Shown piece after piece: positions 51,148 through 59,766 of a stretch of DNA of 64,000 nucleotides. The notes under the pieces were generated by a model. That model saw nothing but the letters and a program-made list of their open reading frames with translations, searched no databases and was not told the DNA's origin. This DNA is from Chlorobiaceae bacterium (GTDB taxonomy: Bacteria > Bacteroidota > Chlorobiia > Chlorobiales > Chlorobiaceae). Position 1 is the stretch's first letter; each line of letters starts with the position of its first letter. Made by a program: the position numbers and the translations under genes. Location of the stretch: NCBI GenBank assembly GCA_013335115.1, contig JAAXWQ010000003.1:62001-126000 (forward strand), given 5' to 3'.

Positions 51148-51185
51148 AAAACCCGCAGGCTACGATCAGCGCCCGCGGGTTTTTG
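51148..51185. terminator. Terminator between rpe and trpC
   Basis: AAACCCGC at 51148-51155 pairs with GCGGGTTT at 51175-51182, flanked by A-rich and T-rich ends. It can serve both convergent genes. Confidence 0.75.
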
Positions 51186-51190
51186 CTTAC

Positions 51191-51235
51191 TATCGTCCAC
51201 TCAGTCCATTCAGTCCACTGCGTCCATCATCTCCA
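51191..51235 (-). repeat. Second 9-bp-period array, TGGAC type
   Basis: On the plus strand five 9-bp units all end in TCCA, four of them in GTCCA: TATCGTCCA, CTCAGTCCA, TTCAGTCCA, CTGCGTCCA, TCATCTCCA. Read on the minus strand it is a TGGAC array directly after the trpC stop, in trpC sense. It has a different unit sequence from the AAGGAC family but the same period. Confidence 0.78.
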
Positions 51236-51238
51236 CGC

Positions 51239-52015
51239 TCACCCCCGCTGCCAGCCGAAGCTTTTGAGCTCGGCGCTGCCCAGCAGCCCTTCGCCGATCA
51301 GCACGGCATCGAACCCGGCGTCCTGCATCAGCCTGATGTCGGCAGCCTGCTTCATGCCGCTTTCGGCCACGGCAAGCACCCCTTCAGGCATCGCTGCCCT
51401 CAGGCGGACCGAGGTCTGCAGGTCGACGGTGAAGTCCCTCAGGTCGCGGTTGTTGACCCCGATGATGCCGGCTCCCTGTTCGACGGCGATGTCGAGCTCG
51501 TGCCGGTCGTGGACTTCCACCAAGGCATGCAGCCCCAGTTCGGCGAACAGCTGGAGGTAGTCACGAAGCTGGACGGGATCAAGGGCTGCGACGATCAGCA
51601 GCGCAGCATCGGCGCCCATCAGGCGGGTGTCGTAGATCTGGCTTTCGTCGACGATGAAATCCTTGCGAAGCACGGGGAGCGGGAATGCCTGCGAGACCGC
51701 AACCAGATAGTCCGGCGATCCCTGGAAGTAGTTGCGGTCGGTGAGGACGGAGAATGCGGATGCTCCAAGGGCGGCGTATTCCGCAGCCAGCTCCAGGTGC
51801 CTGAAATCCTCAACGAGCACGCCTCGCGAAGGGGATGCCTTCTTGATCTCTGAGATAAGGCGGATGCCACCGTCGCGCCTCGTGACCGCAGCCCGAAAGT
51901 CCCTTGCCGTCGGAAGGTCGCGGCTCACCGCGCGGTACCGGAGCTCGGGATTCAATTTCCTGAGCTCCGCGACCTCTTCGGATTTCGTCTGGAGGATCTT
52001 CGCCAGTACGGTCAT
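51239..52015 (-). CDS. trpC: Indole-3-glycerol phosphate synthase
   Basis: TrpC closes the indole ring in tryptophan synthesis. The 258-residue TIM barrel has [14 protein letters not shown] at the N-terminus, [14 protein letters not shown] near 57 with the catalytic lysine, [13 protein letters not shown] near 90, [14 protein letters not shown] near 116, and [15 protein letters not shown] and VAESGM further on. No other trp genes are adjacent. It starts in a 4-bp ATGA overlap with the carB half gene, so translation is coupled. Confidence 0.96.
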   Translation of the reverse strand: MTVLAKILQTKSEEVAELRKLNPELRYRAVSRDLPTARDFRAAVTRRDGGIRLISEIKKASPSRGVLVEDFRHLELAAEYAALGASAFSVLTDRNYFQGSPDYLVAVSQAFPLPVLRKDFIVDESQIYDTRLMGADAALLIVAALDPVQLRDYLQLFAELGLHALVEVHDRHELDIAVEQGAGIIGVNNRDLRDFTVDLQTSVRLRAAMPEGVLAVAESGMKQAADIRLMQDAGFDAVLIGEGLLGSAELKSFGWQRG

Positions 52016-53499
52016 GACTCGATGCCTGCGGCGGCCATCTCCCTGAGCTCATCTTCAAACTCGACGATCTGGCGGATGTTGTCGAGGAACCAGGGATCAA
52101 TACCGGTGGACTCGTGCACCTCTTCGATGGTGGCGCCGGCCTGGAAGGCGTAACGCAGGTAGAACATGCGGTCGGCCTTCGGAATCCTGATCTTCTCGAG
52201 CAGGTCCTCCTTGGCGAACTGGCGCTGTTGCGGGGTCATGTCGATGACGTTCATGATCTCCTTGCCGTCGCAGCCGAGGCCCGCACGGCCGATCTCCAGG
52301 CCGCGCAGCGACTTCTGCAGCGCTTCCCTGAAGTTCCTGCCGAAAGCCATGACCTCGCCGACCGACTTCATCTGCACGCCGAGGCGCGCGTCGACGTTCT
52401 TGAACTTCTCGAAGTCCCAGCGGGGCACCTTTACCACGCAGTAGTCGATCGATGGCTCGAAGCTTGCCGGGGTCGACTTGGTGATATCGTTCATGATCTC
52501 GTCGAGCGTGTAGCCCACGGCGAGTTTGGCGGCAACCTTGGCAATCGGGAACCCGGTCGCCTTCGAGGCGAGCGCAGAGCTCCGGGAGACCCTCGGATTC
52601 ATCTCGATGACGACGATGCGGCCATCCTCCGGGTTGATGGAGAACTGGATGTTGCTGCCTCCCGTCTCGACGCCGATCTCACGGATGATCTTGATCGAAG
52701 CGTCTCGCAGCTCCTGGTATTGGCGGTCAGTCAGGGTCTGGGCCGGGGCGACCGTGATGCTGTCGCCCGTGTGGACGCCCATCGGGTCCACGTTCTCGAT
52801 CGAGCAGACAATGATGACGTTGTCGGCCAGGTCGCGGATGACCTCAAGCTCGTACTCCTTCCAGCCGTTCAGGCACTCCTCGACGAGCACCTCGCCGATG
52901 GGGCTTTCGGCCAGGCCGCGGCGCACCGCGTCATAATAGTCGGGCTTGGTCTCGGCGAAACCGCCACCGGTACCGCCAAGGGTGAACGACGGGCGGATGA
53001 CGATCGGCAGGCCGATCTCCTCGAGCGCCTCTTTCGCCTCCTTCTCGTTGCGCACGAAAAAGCCCTTGGCCATATCGAGTCCGATCTTCTTCATCGCATC
53101 GCTGAAGAACTCACGGTTCTCGGCCTTGCGGATGGCGCGGAGTTTGGCGCCGATGAGTTCGACACCGTGGCGTTCGAGTACGCCGGATTCGGCAAGCTTC
53201 ACCGCAGTGTTCAGCGCCGTCTGGCCACCCATGGTCGGGAGCAGCGCATCGGGCTTCTCCTTCTCGATGATCTTGCGGACGTAGTCGGGAGTGATGGGTT
53301 CGATGTAGGTCGCATCGGCGAATTCGATGTCGGTCATGATGGTCGCCGGATTGCTATTGACCAGGATGACCCGGTAGCCGTCCTCTTTCAGGGCGCGGCA
53401 CGCCTGGGTACCCGAATAATCGAACTCGCAGGCCTGACCGATGACGATCGGGCCTGCCCCGATTACCAGAATCGATTTGATATCCTCGCGTTTTGGCAC
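52012..53499 (-). CDS. carB: Carbamoyl-phosphate synthase large subunit, N-terminal half
   Basis: The full large subunit is about 1070 residues; this gene encodes 495. It covers the carboxyphosphate synthetic domain ([28 protein letters not shown] at the N-terminus, ATP-grasp with [15 protein letters not shown] near 170, [36 protein letters not shown] near 300) and ends inside the oligomerisation domain ([20 protein letters not shown]). The C-terminal half with the second ATP-grasp is absent downstream, where trpC starts. Split carB is known in some bacteria and archaea, so the second half is probably elsewhere on the chromosome. Start is GTG 53497-53499. Confidence 0.92.
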   Translation of the reverse strand: MPKREDIKSILVIGAGPIVIGQACEFDYSGTQACRALKEDGYRVILVNSNPATIMTDIEFADATYIEPITPDYVRKIIEKEKPDALLPTMGGQTALNTAVKLAESGVLERHGVELIGAKLRAIRKAENREFFSDAMKKIGLDMAKGFFVRNEKEAKEALEEIGLPIVIRPSFTLGGTGGGFAETKPDYYDAVRRGLAESPIGEVLVEECLNGWKEYELEVIRDLADNVIIVCSIENVDPMGVHTGDSITVAPAQTLTDRQYQELRDASIKIIREIGVETGGSNIQFSINPEDGRIVVIEMNPRVSRSSALASKATGFPIAKVAAKLAVGYTLDEIMNDITKSTPASFEPSIDYCVVKVPRWDFEKFKNVDARLGVQMKSVGEVMAFGRNFREALQKSLRGLEIGRAGLGCDGKEIMNVIDMTPQQRQFAKEDLLEKIRIPKADRMFYLRYAFQAGATIEEVHESTGIDPWFLDNIRQIVEFEDELREMAAAGIES

Positions 53500-53584
53500 T
53501 GTTCTTCCGCTTTAAATCTTGGTGTAGGTTTTCCGTTGCGTAATGTACGAAATATTTCCGGGTTCCCGAGCCCAGGTAGTAGGG

Positions 53585-53729
53585 GAGAATGGCTGGAATG
53601 GGGGCTATGGGCCATGGTCGTATGGGTCCCATGTGTTGAAATCAAAAATCCCCTCCCCCTCCTCTTCAACTATCAACTATCCATTATCCATTATCCATTA
53701 TCCATTATCCATTATCCATTATCCAGTCA
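53585..53729. repeat. Irregular ATGGG stretch and 7-bp CCATTAT array
   Basis: At 53588-53633 ATGG recurs at about 9-bp spacing (ATGGCTGGA, ATGGGGGCT, ATGGGCC). From 53667 a strict 7-bp period begins: CAACTAT twice, then CCATTAT six times to 53722. The array runs into the 3' end of the JAMM gene and contains its stop codon. The 219-bp gap holds no gene. Confidence 0.8.
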
Positions 53730-54150
53730 CCCTTATCTGCTCCTGGTGAAACCCTCCCGACTCCCGGCGGAGCCACGCGGTAACCTCCCTTGGAAGGCCG
53801 TTGTACAGGGAGATGATCAGCATGGAGTGGCCCGGCCTCGCGAAATCGACGTCGTGCCGGGAGGGCACGGCGGTCGAGTTGATGTGCGAGTGGTACGAGC
53901 CGACGATGGAGAGCCCGAGCCCCCTGGCTTCGCGCTCGACCTCCTCGTACTCCCTGAACGAGATCTCGAAGCTGGTCTCCTTGCCGAAATAGAGGTCGTT
54001 CCTGCACGGGGCGACCTCGAGCACGATGTTGTCGACGTTGCCGCGGTGGTCGACGGACTTTCGGCCGACGAGCAGGCCGCAGCACTCGTAGGGAAGCTCC
54101 TTGACGGCCTGTTCCTGGATGATTTCGAACTTGCGACGGGGTAGTTTCAT
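53719..54150 (-). CDS. JAMM/MPN+ metallopeptidase, M67 (Mov34) family
   Basis: The 143-residue single-domain protein has the full JAMM zinc motif: E in LPYECCGLLVG near residue 22, HSH in GSYHSHINSTAVPS near 86-88, and S-x2-D in SRHD near 95-98. Bacterial stand-alone JAMM proteins trim ubiquitin-like sulfur carriers or cysteine adducts in sulfur transfer pathways; no carrier gene is adjacent, so the substrate is unknown. The last codons overlap the 7-bp array. purD is 30 bp upstream on the same strand. Confidence 0.9.
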   Translation of the reverse strand: MKLPRRKFEIIQEQAVKELPYECCGLLVGRKSVDHRGNVDNIVLEVAPCRNDLYFGKETSFEISFREYEEVEREARGLGLSIVGSYHSHINSTAVPSRHDVDFARPGHSMLIISLYNGLPREVTAWLRRESGGFHQEQIRVTG

Positions 54151-54180
54151 TGCTGGCTGCTCACTAATATGACGACTCGT

Positions 54181-55458
54181 TCAGAGGGCCTTCGCACCGA
54201 TATCGCGGCGGAAACAGGCCCCTTCGAAATGAATCTTGCCGATGCCTTCGTAGGCCTTGTCGAGCGCATCTTTCAGGCTGCCGCCAAGAGCCGTGACCGA
54301 CAGGACCCTGCCGCCGGCGGTGAGCAGCTTCGATCCCTCCCGTTTCGTACCCGCATGGAATACGGTCGCGCCATCGATCAGGGCCACCGTCGGGTCGATG
54401 CTGATCTCCTTTCCGCTTTGGTAGGCGTCGGGGTATCCGGCAGAAGCCATAACGACGGTTGCGGCAGAGCCGTCATGCATCTCGAAGGGCACATCATTAA
54501 GGCCACCGTCCACGCTCGCCATGAGCGCATCGACGAAATCGCTCTTCAACAGCGGCAGGACAACCTGTGTCTCGGGATCGCCGAGCCGGGCGTTGAACTC
54601 GACCACCGAGGGCTCGCCGCGCTCGATCATCAGGCCGACATAGAGGAATCCGGTGTAAGGGTAGCCTTCGGCGGCCATGCCGGCGAGCGTCGGACGAATG
54701 ACCTGCTCCTCGACCTTCCGCATCACCTCCGGCGTTACCAGCGGGGCCGGCGCGTAGGCACCCATGCCACCGGTATTCTTGCCCGTATCCCCCTCGCCGA
54801 TGCGCTTGTGGTCTTGAGCTGACTGGAAAAGCCGGTACTCATGGCCATCGGTAAGGGCAAAGACGCTCGCCTCCTGGCCATGCAGGAAGCCTTCGATCAC
54901 CACCTCGTCGGCCGCGTCGCCGAAAACCCGGGCCTCGAAGAACTCGTGGATCGCCTCGAGTGCCTCCTGGCGGCTCATGGCGACAACCACGCCCTTGCCA
55001 GCGCAAAGTCCGCTCGCCTTGATGACCTGGGGAAACGAACCGCACGATTCGAGATACGCCTTCGCCTCGGCATGGCTGCGGAACACCCGGTACTCCGCCG
55101 AGGGGATGGCCTGGCGCTTCATGAAATCCTTGGCGAACACCTTGCTGGTCTCGAGCCTCGCCGCCTCCTGCGTCGGCCCGACCACCCGCCGGCCGGCATC
55201 CCTGAACCGGTTGACGACCCCCAGCCCGAGCGGCTGTTCCGGGCCGACAATGGTCAGGTCGACCGACTCCTTCGAGGCGAAATCGAGCAGCGCATCAAGC
55301 TCGGTGGTCCCGATCGGCACGTTCGAGACCTTGCCTCCCATCATGGCGGTACCGCCGTTGCCCGGCGCGACGAAGACCTTCAAAACCTTTTCACTGCGAA
55401 GGACGGCCCACGCCATGGCGTGCTCCCTGGCGCCGCTGCCGATAATCAGAATATTCAT
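54181..55458 (-). CDS. purD: Phosphoribosylamine-glycine ligase
   Basis: PurD joins glycine to phosphoribosylamine in purine synthesis. The 425-residue ATP-grasp enzyme has ILIIGSGAREHAMAW at the N-terminus, VIKASGLCAGKGVVVA near 145, GFLHGQEASVFALTDG near 193, and the purD signature region FNARLGDPETQVVLPLL near 290. Full length, ATG start. It is first of a pair with the JAMM gene and divergent from the acyltransferase gene across 173 bp. Confidence 0.97.
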   Translation of the reverse strand: MNILIIGSGAREHAMAWAVLRSEKVLKVFVAPGNGGTAMMGGKVSNVPIGTTELDALLDFASKESVDLTIVGPEQPLGLGVVNRFRDAGRRVVGPTQEAARLETSKVFAKDFMKRQAIPSAEYRVFRSHAEAKAYLESCGSFPQVIKASGLCAGKGVVVAMSRQEALEAIHEFFEARVFGDAADEVVIEGFLHGQEASVFALTDGHEYRLFQSAQDHKRIGEGDTGKNTGGMGAYAPAPLVTPEVMRKVEEQVIRPTLAGMAAEGYPYTGFLYVGLMIERGEPSVVEFNARLGDPETQVVLPLLKSDFVDALMASVDGGLNDVPFEMHDGSAATVVMASAGYPDAYQSGKEISIDPTVALIDGATVFHAGTKREGSKLLTAGGRVLSVTALGGSLKDALDKAYEGIGKIHFEGACFRRDIGAKAL

Positions 55459-55631
55459 GTTGACGTGTGAAGCTCCGGCCTCAAATCACCCTGTGGTTTG
55501 TCGGCGTGGATTAATTAAATTACATCCGGCTGAATGCTGGAAGTATATAATGCATGAAGCATCAAAAAAGCAATTAAAAAAAATTCCGGCCTGAAAACCC
55601 CGGCTGCCCCCGTGGCCCCGCACCTCCCCTC

Positions 55632-56252
55632 GTGAACACGACACCCAGGAACATGCTCCCCGTCCTTCTCGCACCGATGCTCAGGCTGCTCTTTGCGAGC
55701 CAGCGCATGGAGATCCGCGTGCCTCACCAAGGGCTGCCGGACGCGCGGCGCGGCGTGGTGTTCGCCTTCTGGCACGGGAAGATGGCCACCGGGTGGTTGC
55801 TCGCCCTCCGACTGTTCCCTGGCACCGTCCCCTCGGCCGTGGTCAGCCTCTCCAGGGACGGCCAGCTCCTTTCCGACACCCTCGGACGGCTCGGCTTCAA
55901 GCTCATCAGGGGATCGAGCTCGAAGGGAAAGGAGGAGGTCCGCTCGGGCATCACCGAAGGACTGCGCTCCGGAGGGGTGGTCGCCGTCACGCCCGACGGA
56001 CCCCGGGGCCCGATCCACCGCTTCAAGTACGGCACACTCAGGCTGGCCTCCGAGAGCGGCTCGCCGATCCTCTTCGCCGATATCGCCCATGAGCGGCCCC
56101 GAATGCTGAAAAGCTGGGACCGCTTCGAAATCCCCGGCCTGTTCGGCAGGACCGTCGTCACGCTGCACCTGGTCGATGTTCCCCGGTTCGCCGACGAAAT
56201 GGAGCTGCAGCGCTTTGCGAACTCGCTTTCGGAGCGCTTCGCCCATGAGTGA
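55632..56252 (+). CDS. Lysophospholipid acyltransferase family protein, DUF374 type
   Basis: The 206-residue protein has a short hydrophobic N-terminus and the DUF374/acyltransferase-like motifs: VFAFWHGKMATGWLL near 38 (HxxxxD-like site), VVSLSRDGQLLSDTL near 70 and VAVTPDGPRGPIHRFKYGTLRLA near 117. The family probably acylates lipid A or a phospholipid. The start is GTG (55632-55634), with ATG 55653 as an alternative. It overlaps lpxK by 8 bp, supporting a role in lipid A or outer-membrane lipid assembly. Confidence 0.85.
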   Translation: MNTTPRNMLPVLLAPMLRLLFASQRMEIRVPHQGLPDARRGVVFAFWHGKMATGWLLALRLFPGTVPSAVVSLSRDGQLLSDTLGRLGFKLIRGSSSKGKEEVRSGITEGLRSGGVVAVTPDGPRGPIHRFKYGTLRLASESGSPILFADIAHERPRMLKSWDRFEIPGLFGRTVVTLHLVDVPRFADEMELQRFANSLSERFAHE

Positions 56253-57294
56253 TCGCCCGGCACCACCCATGCTCGCCCCTGCAGGCCTGGCCTACGGCCT
56301 GGTCATGACTGGCCGCAACGCCCTGTACGACCTGGGGATCCTCAAGCCCTGGCGGGCGCCCCTCCCGGTCGTTTCGGTCGGAAACATCACCACGGGCGGC
56401 ACCGGCAAGACGCCGCTGGTCGACTGGATCGTCAAATTCTACCAGGAGCACGGCAGAAGGGCGGCCATCGTCTCTCGAGGGTATGGCCGGCGCACGAAAG
56501 GAGCCAGGCTCGTCTCCGACGGTTCGCGGATACTGCTCGGCAGCCGCGATGCCGGGGACGAGGTCGCCATGCTCGCCGCAAGGAACCCGTCGACGATCGT
56601 CGTCGTGGCCGAGCATCGACGGGAAGGGGTAGAACTGCTCATGCGCGAGTTCGCGGGACGGATGCCTGACGTGATCGTGCTCGACGACGCCTTCCAGCAC
56701 CGGGCAATCGCCCGAGACCTCGACATCGTGGTGATCAACGCCCAGGAGCCTTTCGGCGGAGGCAGGGTGCTTCCCGCCGGCCGGTTGCGCGAGCCGCTTC
56801 GGGGCCTCGCGCGAGCAGGCATCTTCATCCTGAACAAGGTCACTGACAAACGCCGGGCTGCCGGCATCGTCAAGGAGCTGAAACCCCTGGGCAAACCGGT
56901 GGTGCGCTCACGGATCCGGTCCGGAGGGCTCGTCGAGATCGGACAACATCGTGAAATCGTGGATGGGGGCAGGGTCAGGGCGCTCGCCTTTGCCGGTATC
57001 GGATCCCCGCAGGGGTTCCTGCAAAGCCTCGCGGAAGCTGATGTCGATGTCGTTGCATCAAGATTCTTCAGGGACCACCAGCCGTTCACCCCGGATGCGG
57101 CCAGGGCGATCATCGCCGATTCGCAGCGACTCGGGCTGGTGCCGGTCACGACCGAAAAGGACTGGTTCCGTATCAGGGATGAGCAAGTACTCGCCGCCAT
57201 GTTCGAAAAAGCCGGATGCCGCTACCTCGCCATCGAACCGGAAATCGGCGAAGGGAAATCCGTACTGGAACAGATGCTCATCGACCTCGCCTGA
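56245..57294 (+). CDS. lpxK: Tetraacyldisaccharide 4'-kinase
   Basis: LpxK phosphorylates the lipid A disaccharide at the 4' position on the inner face of the inner membrane. The 349-residue protein has the family P-loop VGNITTGGTGKTPLVDW near residues 45-61, RGYGRRTKG near 82, VIVLDDAFQHRAIARDLDIVVI near 145, and PAGRLREPL near 178. ATG 56245 (MSDRPAPPM) is used; the frame extends upstream only inside the acyltransferase gene. The 8-bp overlap with that gene indicates coupling. Confidence 0.95.
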   Translation: MSDRPAPPMLAPAGLAYGLVMTGRNALYDLGILKPWRAPLPVVSVGNITTGGTGKTPLVDWIVKFYQEHGRRAAIVSRGYGRRTKGARLVSDGSRILLGSRDAGDEVAMLAARNPSTIVVVAEHRREGVELLMREFAGRMPDVIVLDDAFQHRAIARDLDIVVINAQEPFGGGRVLPAGRLREPLRGLARAGIFILNKVTDKRRAAGIVKELKPLGKPVVRSRIRSGGLVEIGQHREIVDGGRVRALAFAGIGSPQGFLQSLAEADVDVVASRFFRDHQPFTPDAARAIIADSQRLGLVPVTTEKDWFRIRDEQVLAAMFEKAGCRYLAIEPEIGEGKSVLEQMLIDLA

Positions 57295-57303
57295 CCTTGG
57301 GGA

Positions 57304-57846
57304 TCACTCCTTGACGATCTTCGATATCTCCCTGAACGTATCACCTTCGGCAACTCGCAGCAGCTCGAAAATCGCCATTTCGGTGCTGGTGGGAACGCCG
57401 CCCAAACGTTCGATGCAGTGGATGCCGAGCTGCCGGTTCTGTTCGCTCCTCGAAGAGACCGCATCGGTGATGATATGCACATTGTAGCCGAAATCGAGGA
57501 GTTCGACACAGGTCTGGTAGACGCAGATATGCGCCTCCATGCCGACGACCAGGATGTCGTTTCGGCCCATCGACCGGAGCCGTTTCATGAAATCCCCACT
57601 GCCGCAACAGCTGAACGAAATCTTCTCGAACGGAACCAGTTCACCGAGCAGTTCCTTCAGCGGTTCGACGGTATGCCCCAAGCCTTTCGGATACTGCTCG
57701 GTATACAGCACCGGAAGGTCGAGGAGTTTACAGGCCCTGAGCAGCTTCCCGATATTTTTTTCAACAAGTGCCGCATTCGAGACCAGTGAAGCAAGCTTGC
57801 CCTGCACGTCGACCACCAGCAGGAGTGTATCTTTCGGCGATATCAT
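57304..57846 (-). CDS. Isochorismatase-family hydrolase
   Basis: A 180-residue cysteine-hydrolase-fold protein, YcaC-like. The catalytic aspartate lies in LLLVVDVQGKLASL at the N-terminus, the lysine region in YTEQYPKGLG near 72, and the nucleophile cysteine in VVGMEAHICVYQTC near 112. The family includes nicotinamidases and isochorismatases, but the substrate here cannot be told. It is convergent with lpxK, 9 bp apart, and has no co-directional neighbour. Confidence 0.88.
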   Translation of the reverse strand: MISPKDTLLLVVDVQGKLASLVSNAALVEKNIGKLLRACKLLDLPVLYTEQYPKGLGHTVEPLKELLGELVPFEKISFSCCGSGDFMKRLRSMGRNDILVVGMEAHICVYQTCVELLDFGYNVHIITDAVSSRSEQNRQLGIHCIERLGGVPTSTEMAIFELLRVAEGDTFREISKIVKE

Positions 57847-57983
57847 AACGTATGGTGAAGTGGTGATTTATAGCTGATCTGAAGCCATATTTCATACATT
57901 GGCGTAGTTTTTAAGATAGTCATTTCGAGCAATTATCATACCGGTGATGCACAAATGCCGGCATTCGTCCAGGACCCGGCGGG

Positions 57984-58012
57984 TTTCAAAAAAAGGGCGA
58001 TTTTCGTACACT
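57984..58012 (+). promoter_or_regulatory. Possible promoter of elbB
   Basis: TTCAAA, a 17-bp spacer and TACACT followed by TCC, about 50 bp before the ATG. Confidence 0.35.
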
Positions 58013-58064
58013 TCCCTCATGTCCCCGGGCAACCGGCATCTCCTGAACCAGCATCAGAGAACCA

Positions 58065-58721
58065 ATGAAAAAAATAGGAGTCATCCTCGCCGGCTGCGGC
58101 GTCTACGATGGAAGCGAAATCCACGAAGCGGTGCTGACGCTGCTCTCCATCGACAACGCCGGGGCGGCTGCGGCCTGCCTTGCCCCGGATATCGACCAGC
58201 ACCATGTCGTCAACCATCTCACCGGCGAGCCCGCCGGAGGTGAGCGGAGGAACGTGCTCGTCGAGTCGGCGCGCATCGCCCGCGGCAACATCACCGACCT
58301 CAAGCTGCTCGACTCGCTCGGCCTTGATGCGCTGATCATTCCTGGCGGATACGGAGCGGCCAAAAACCTGAGCGACTACGCCGTAAAGGGCGCGAATTTC
58401 AACGTCGATCCCGATGTAGCCAGCGCCATCCGGAGCTTCCATCGTGCAGGCAAGCCGCTCGGGTTCGTCTGCATTGCCCCGGTAATCGCCGCCAGGCTGC
58501 TCGGATCGGAGCAGGTCGAACTGACCATCGGCAACGATCCCGCCACGGCGTCCGACATCGAGGCCCTCGGCGCCACCCACACCGAACGTCGCGTGGACGA
58601 AATTGTCGTGGACATGCACAATAAGGTCGTCACCACTCCGGCCTACATGCTCGGGCCTTCGATAGGCCAGGTGGCCATAGGGATCGATGCCCTGGTCAGG
58701 AAAGTGATTGAACTCTGCTGA
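58065..58721 (+). CDS. elbB: Isoprenoid biosynthesis glyoxalase ElbB
   Basis: ElbB/ES1 proteins are class I glutamine-amidotransferase-like proteins with weak glyoxalase activity in E. coli. The 218-residue protein has GVILAGCGVYDGSEIHEAV at the N-terminus, LIIPGGYGAAKNLSDYA near 88, and the nucleophile cysteine in GKPLGFVCIAPVIAA near 132. The E. coli protein was linked to isoprenoid synthesis genetically, which gave the name; the physiological substrate is not known. Single gene, convergent with the orphan permease. Confidence 0.92.
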   Translation: MKKIGVILAGCGVYDGSEIHEAVLTLLSIDNAGAAAACLAPDIDQHHVVNHLTGEPAGGERRNVLVESARIARGNITDLKLLDSLGLDALIIPGGYGAAKNLSDYAVKGANFNVDPDVASAIRSFHRAGKPLGFVCIAPVIAARLLGSEQVELTIGNDPATASDIEALGATHTERRVDEIVVDMHNKVVTTPAYMLGPSIGQVAIGIDALVRKVIELC

Positions 58722-59594
58722 CTACCGCTCGTTGTCGTAGGGTACGCCGAGCCCGGCAGGCGGGGTCGACTTTCCAACGAAACCGGCGAGTACCACAAGG
58801 GTGATCACGTAAGGCAGGGACTGCACCAGCTGCGTCGGCAGCCATCCGGTCTGCACCCACATCTCCATGGCTTCGGTCACGGCGAACAGCAGGCTGGCCA
58901 GGGCCGCACCGACCGGCGACCACTTGCCGATGATCATGGCCGCAAGGGCGATATACCCCCTGCCGGCAGACATGTTGTCCGTAAAGCTGTGCTGCTGGTA
59001 GACAAGGAACGCCCCGCCCAGCGCCGCAAGGGCGCCGGAAAGCAGGACTCCGGCATATCGCAGCCCGCGCACGCCCACCCCGGCGGTCTCGACCGCTTCG
59101 GCACGTTCGCCCGCCGCGCGCAACCGGAGGCCGAACGGCGTCCGGAACATGACGAAATGACCGAGCACGACCGTGGCCACGGCGATCAGGAAAAGCGGAT
59201 CGGCAAGCAGCGAAGGCGCCTCCATGCCGGCGATGCGCCCGGAATTCATGGCACTTCCGAACAGCAGGGAGAGGCCGAAACGGGTCGCCCCCATCACCAG
59301 GATGTTGATGGCGATGCCGCTCACGATCTGGTCGGCCTTCAGTGTGATCGTCACGAAGGCGTGCAGGAGCGCGACCAGCAGCCCGAGCAGTAACGCGCAG
59401 CCCACCCCGGCCCAGGCCGAACCGGTCAGGTACTGCCCCGCGGCTGCCCCGAACGCGCCGGCGAGCAGCAGCCCCTCCAGCGCAAGGTTGACCACCCCGC
59501 CCCGCTCCGAAAATGTGGCACCCACCGACGCGAGGAGGTACGGCACGGAGATTCCGAGCACCTGGAATATGAAAACCACGGCAATGTTTTCCAT
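58722..59594 (-). CDS. Nucleoside/simple-sugar-type ABC permease without adjacent partners
   Basis: The 290-residue membrane protein belongs to the BPD_transp_2 family (NupQ/YufQ branch): ASVGATFSERGGVVNLALEGLLLAGAF at the N-terminus, DQIVSGIAINILVMGATRF near 90, FRTPFGLRLRAAGERAEAVETAGVGVRGLRYAGV near 150 (the coupling loop) and about eight membrane helices. Such permeases work with a second permease, an ATPase and a BmpA-type receptor, none of which is in this window. It abuts elbB (convergent, adjacent stops) and is divergent from ppdK. Confidence 0.88.
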   Translation of the reverse strand: MENIAVVFIFQVLGISVPYLLASVGATFSERGGVVNLALEGLLLAGAFGAAAGQYLTGSAWAGVGCALLLGLLVALLHAFVTITLKADQIVSGIAINILVMGATRFGLSLLFGSAMNSGRIAGMEAPSLLADPLFLIAVATVVLGHFVMFRTPFGLRLRAAGERAEAVETAGVGVRGLRYAGVLLSGALAALGGAFLVYQQHSFTDNMSAGRGYIALAAMIIGKWSPVGAALASLLFAVTEAMEMWVQTGWLPTQLVQSLPYVITLVVLAGFVGKSTPPAGLGVPYDNER

Positions 59595-59617
59595 GCAGGA
59601 AAGGAATTAGAGCGTTA

Positions 59618-59643
59618 TCCGGGGTTTTTCCGGACGTTTTTTT
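59618..59643 (+). other. Terminator-like hairpin upstream of ppdK
   Basis: TCCGG (59618-59622) and CCGGA (59630-59634) with a T-rich loop, followed by CG and T7. It lies between the divergent permease and ppdK genes on the ppdK strand, so it could shield ppdK, end antisense RNA or act as a leader attenuator. Confidence 0.4.
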
Positions 59644-59766
59644 CTGTTAAATTCACAAACTGGAAATTAGCGAACACCTGTCGCTTTTTTTCGGAATTTC
59701 CTGGTTTTTTCCCGGGTTGCCCACAAGGGACGACCTGCTCTTTCACTCAATACACTCCAGACAACA

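Noticed and set aside
53667-53729. CCATTAT array as a CRISPR or as a row of DnaA boxes
   Set aside because: There are no spacers between units, so it is not a CRISPR. The embedded TTATCCATT differs from the DnaA box at two important positions.
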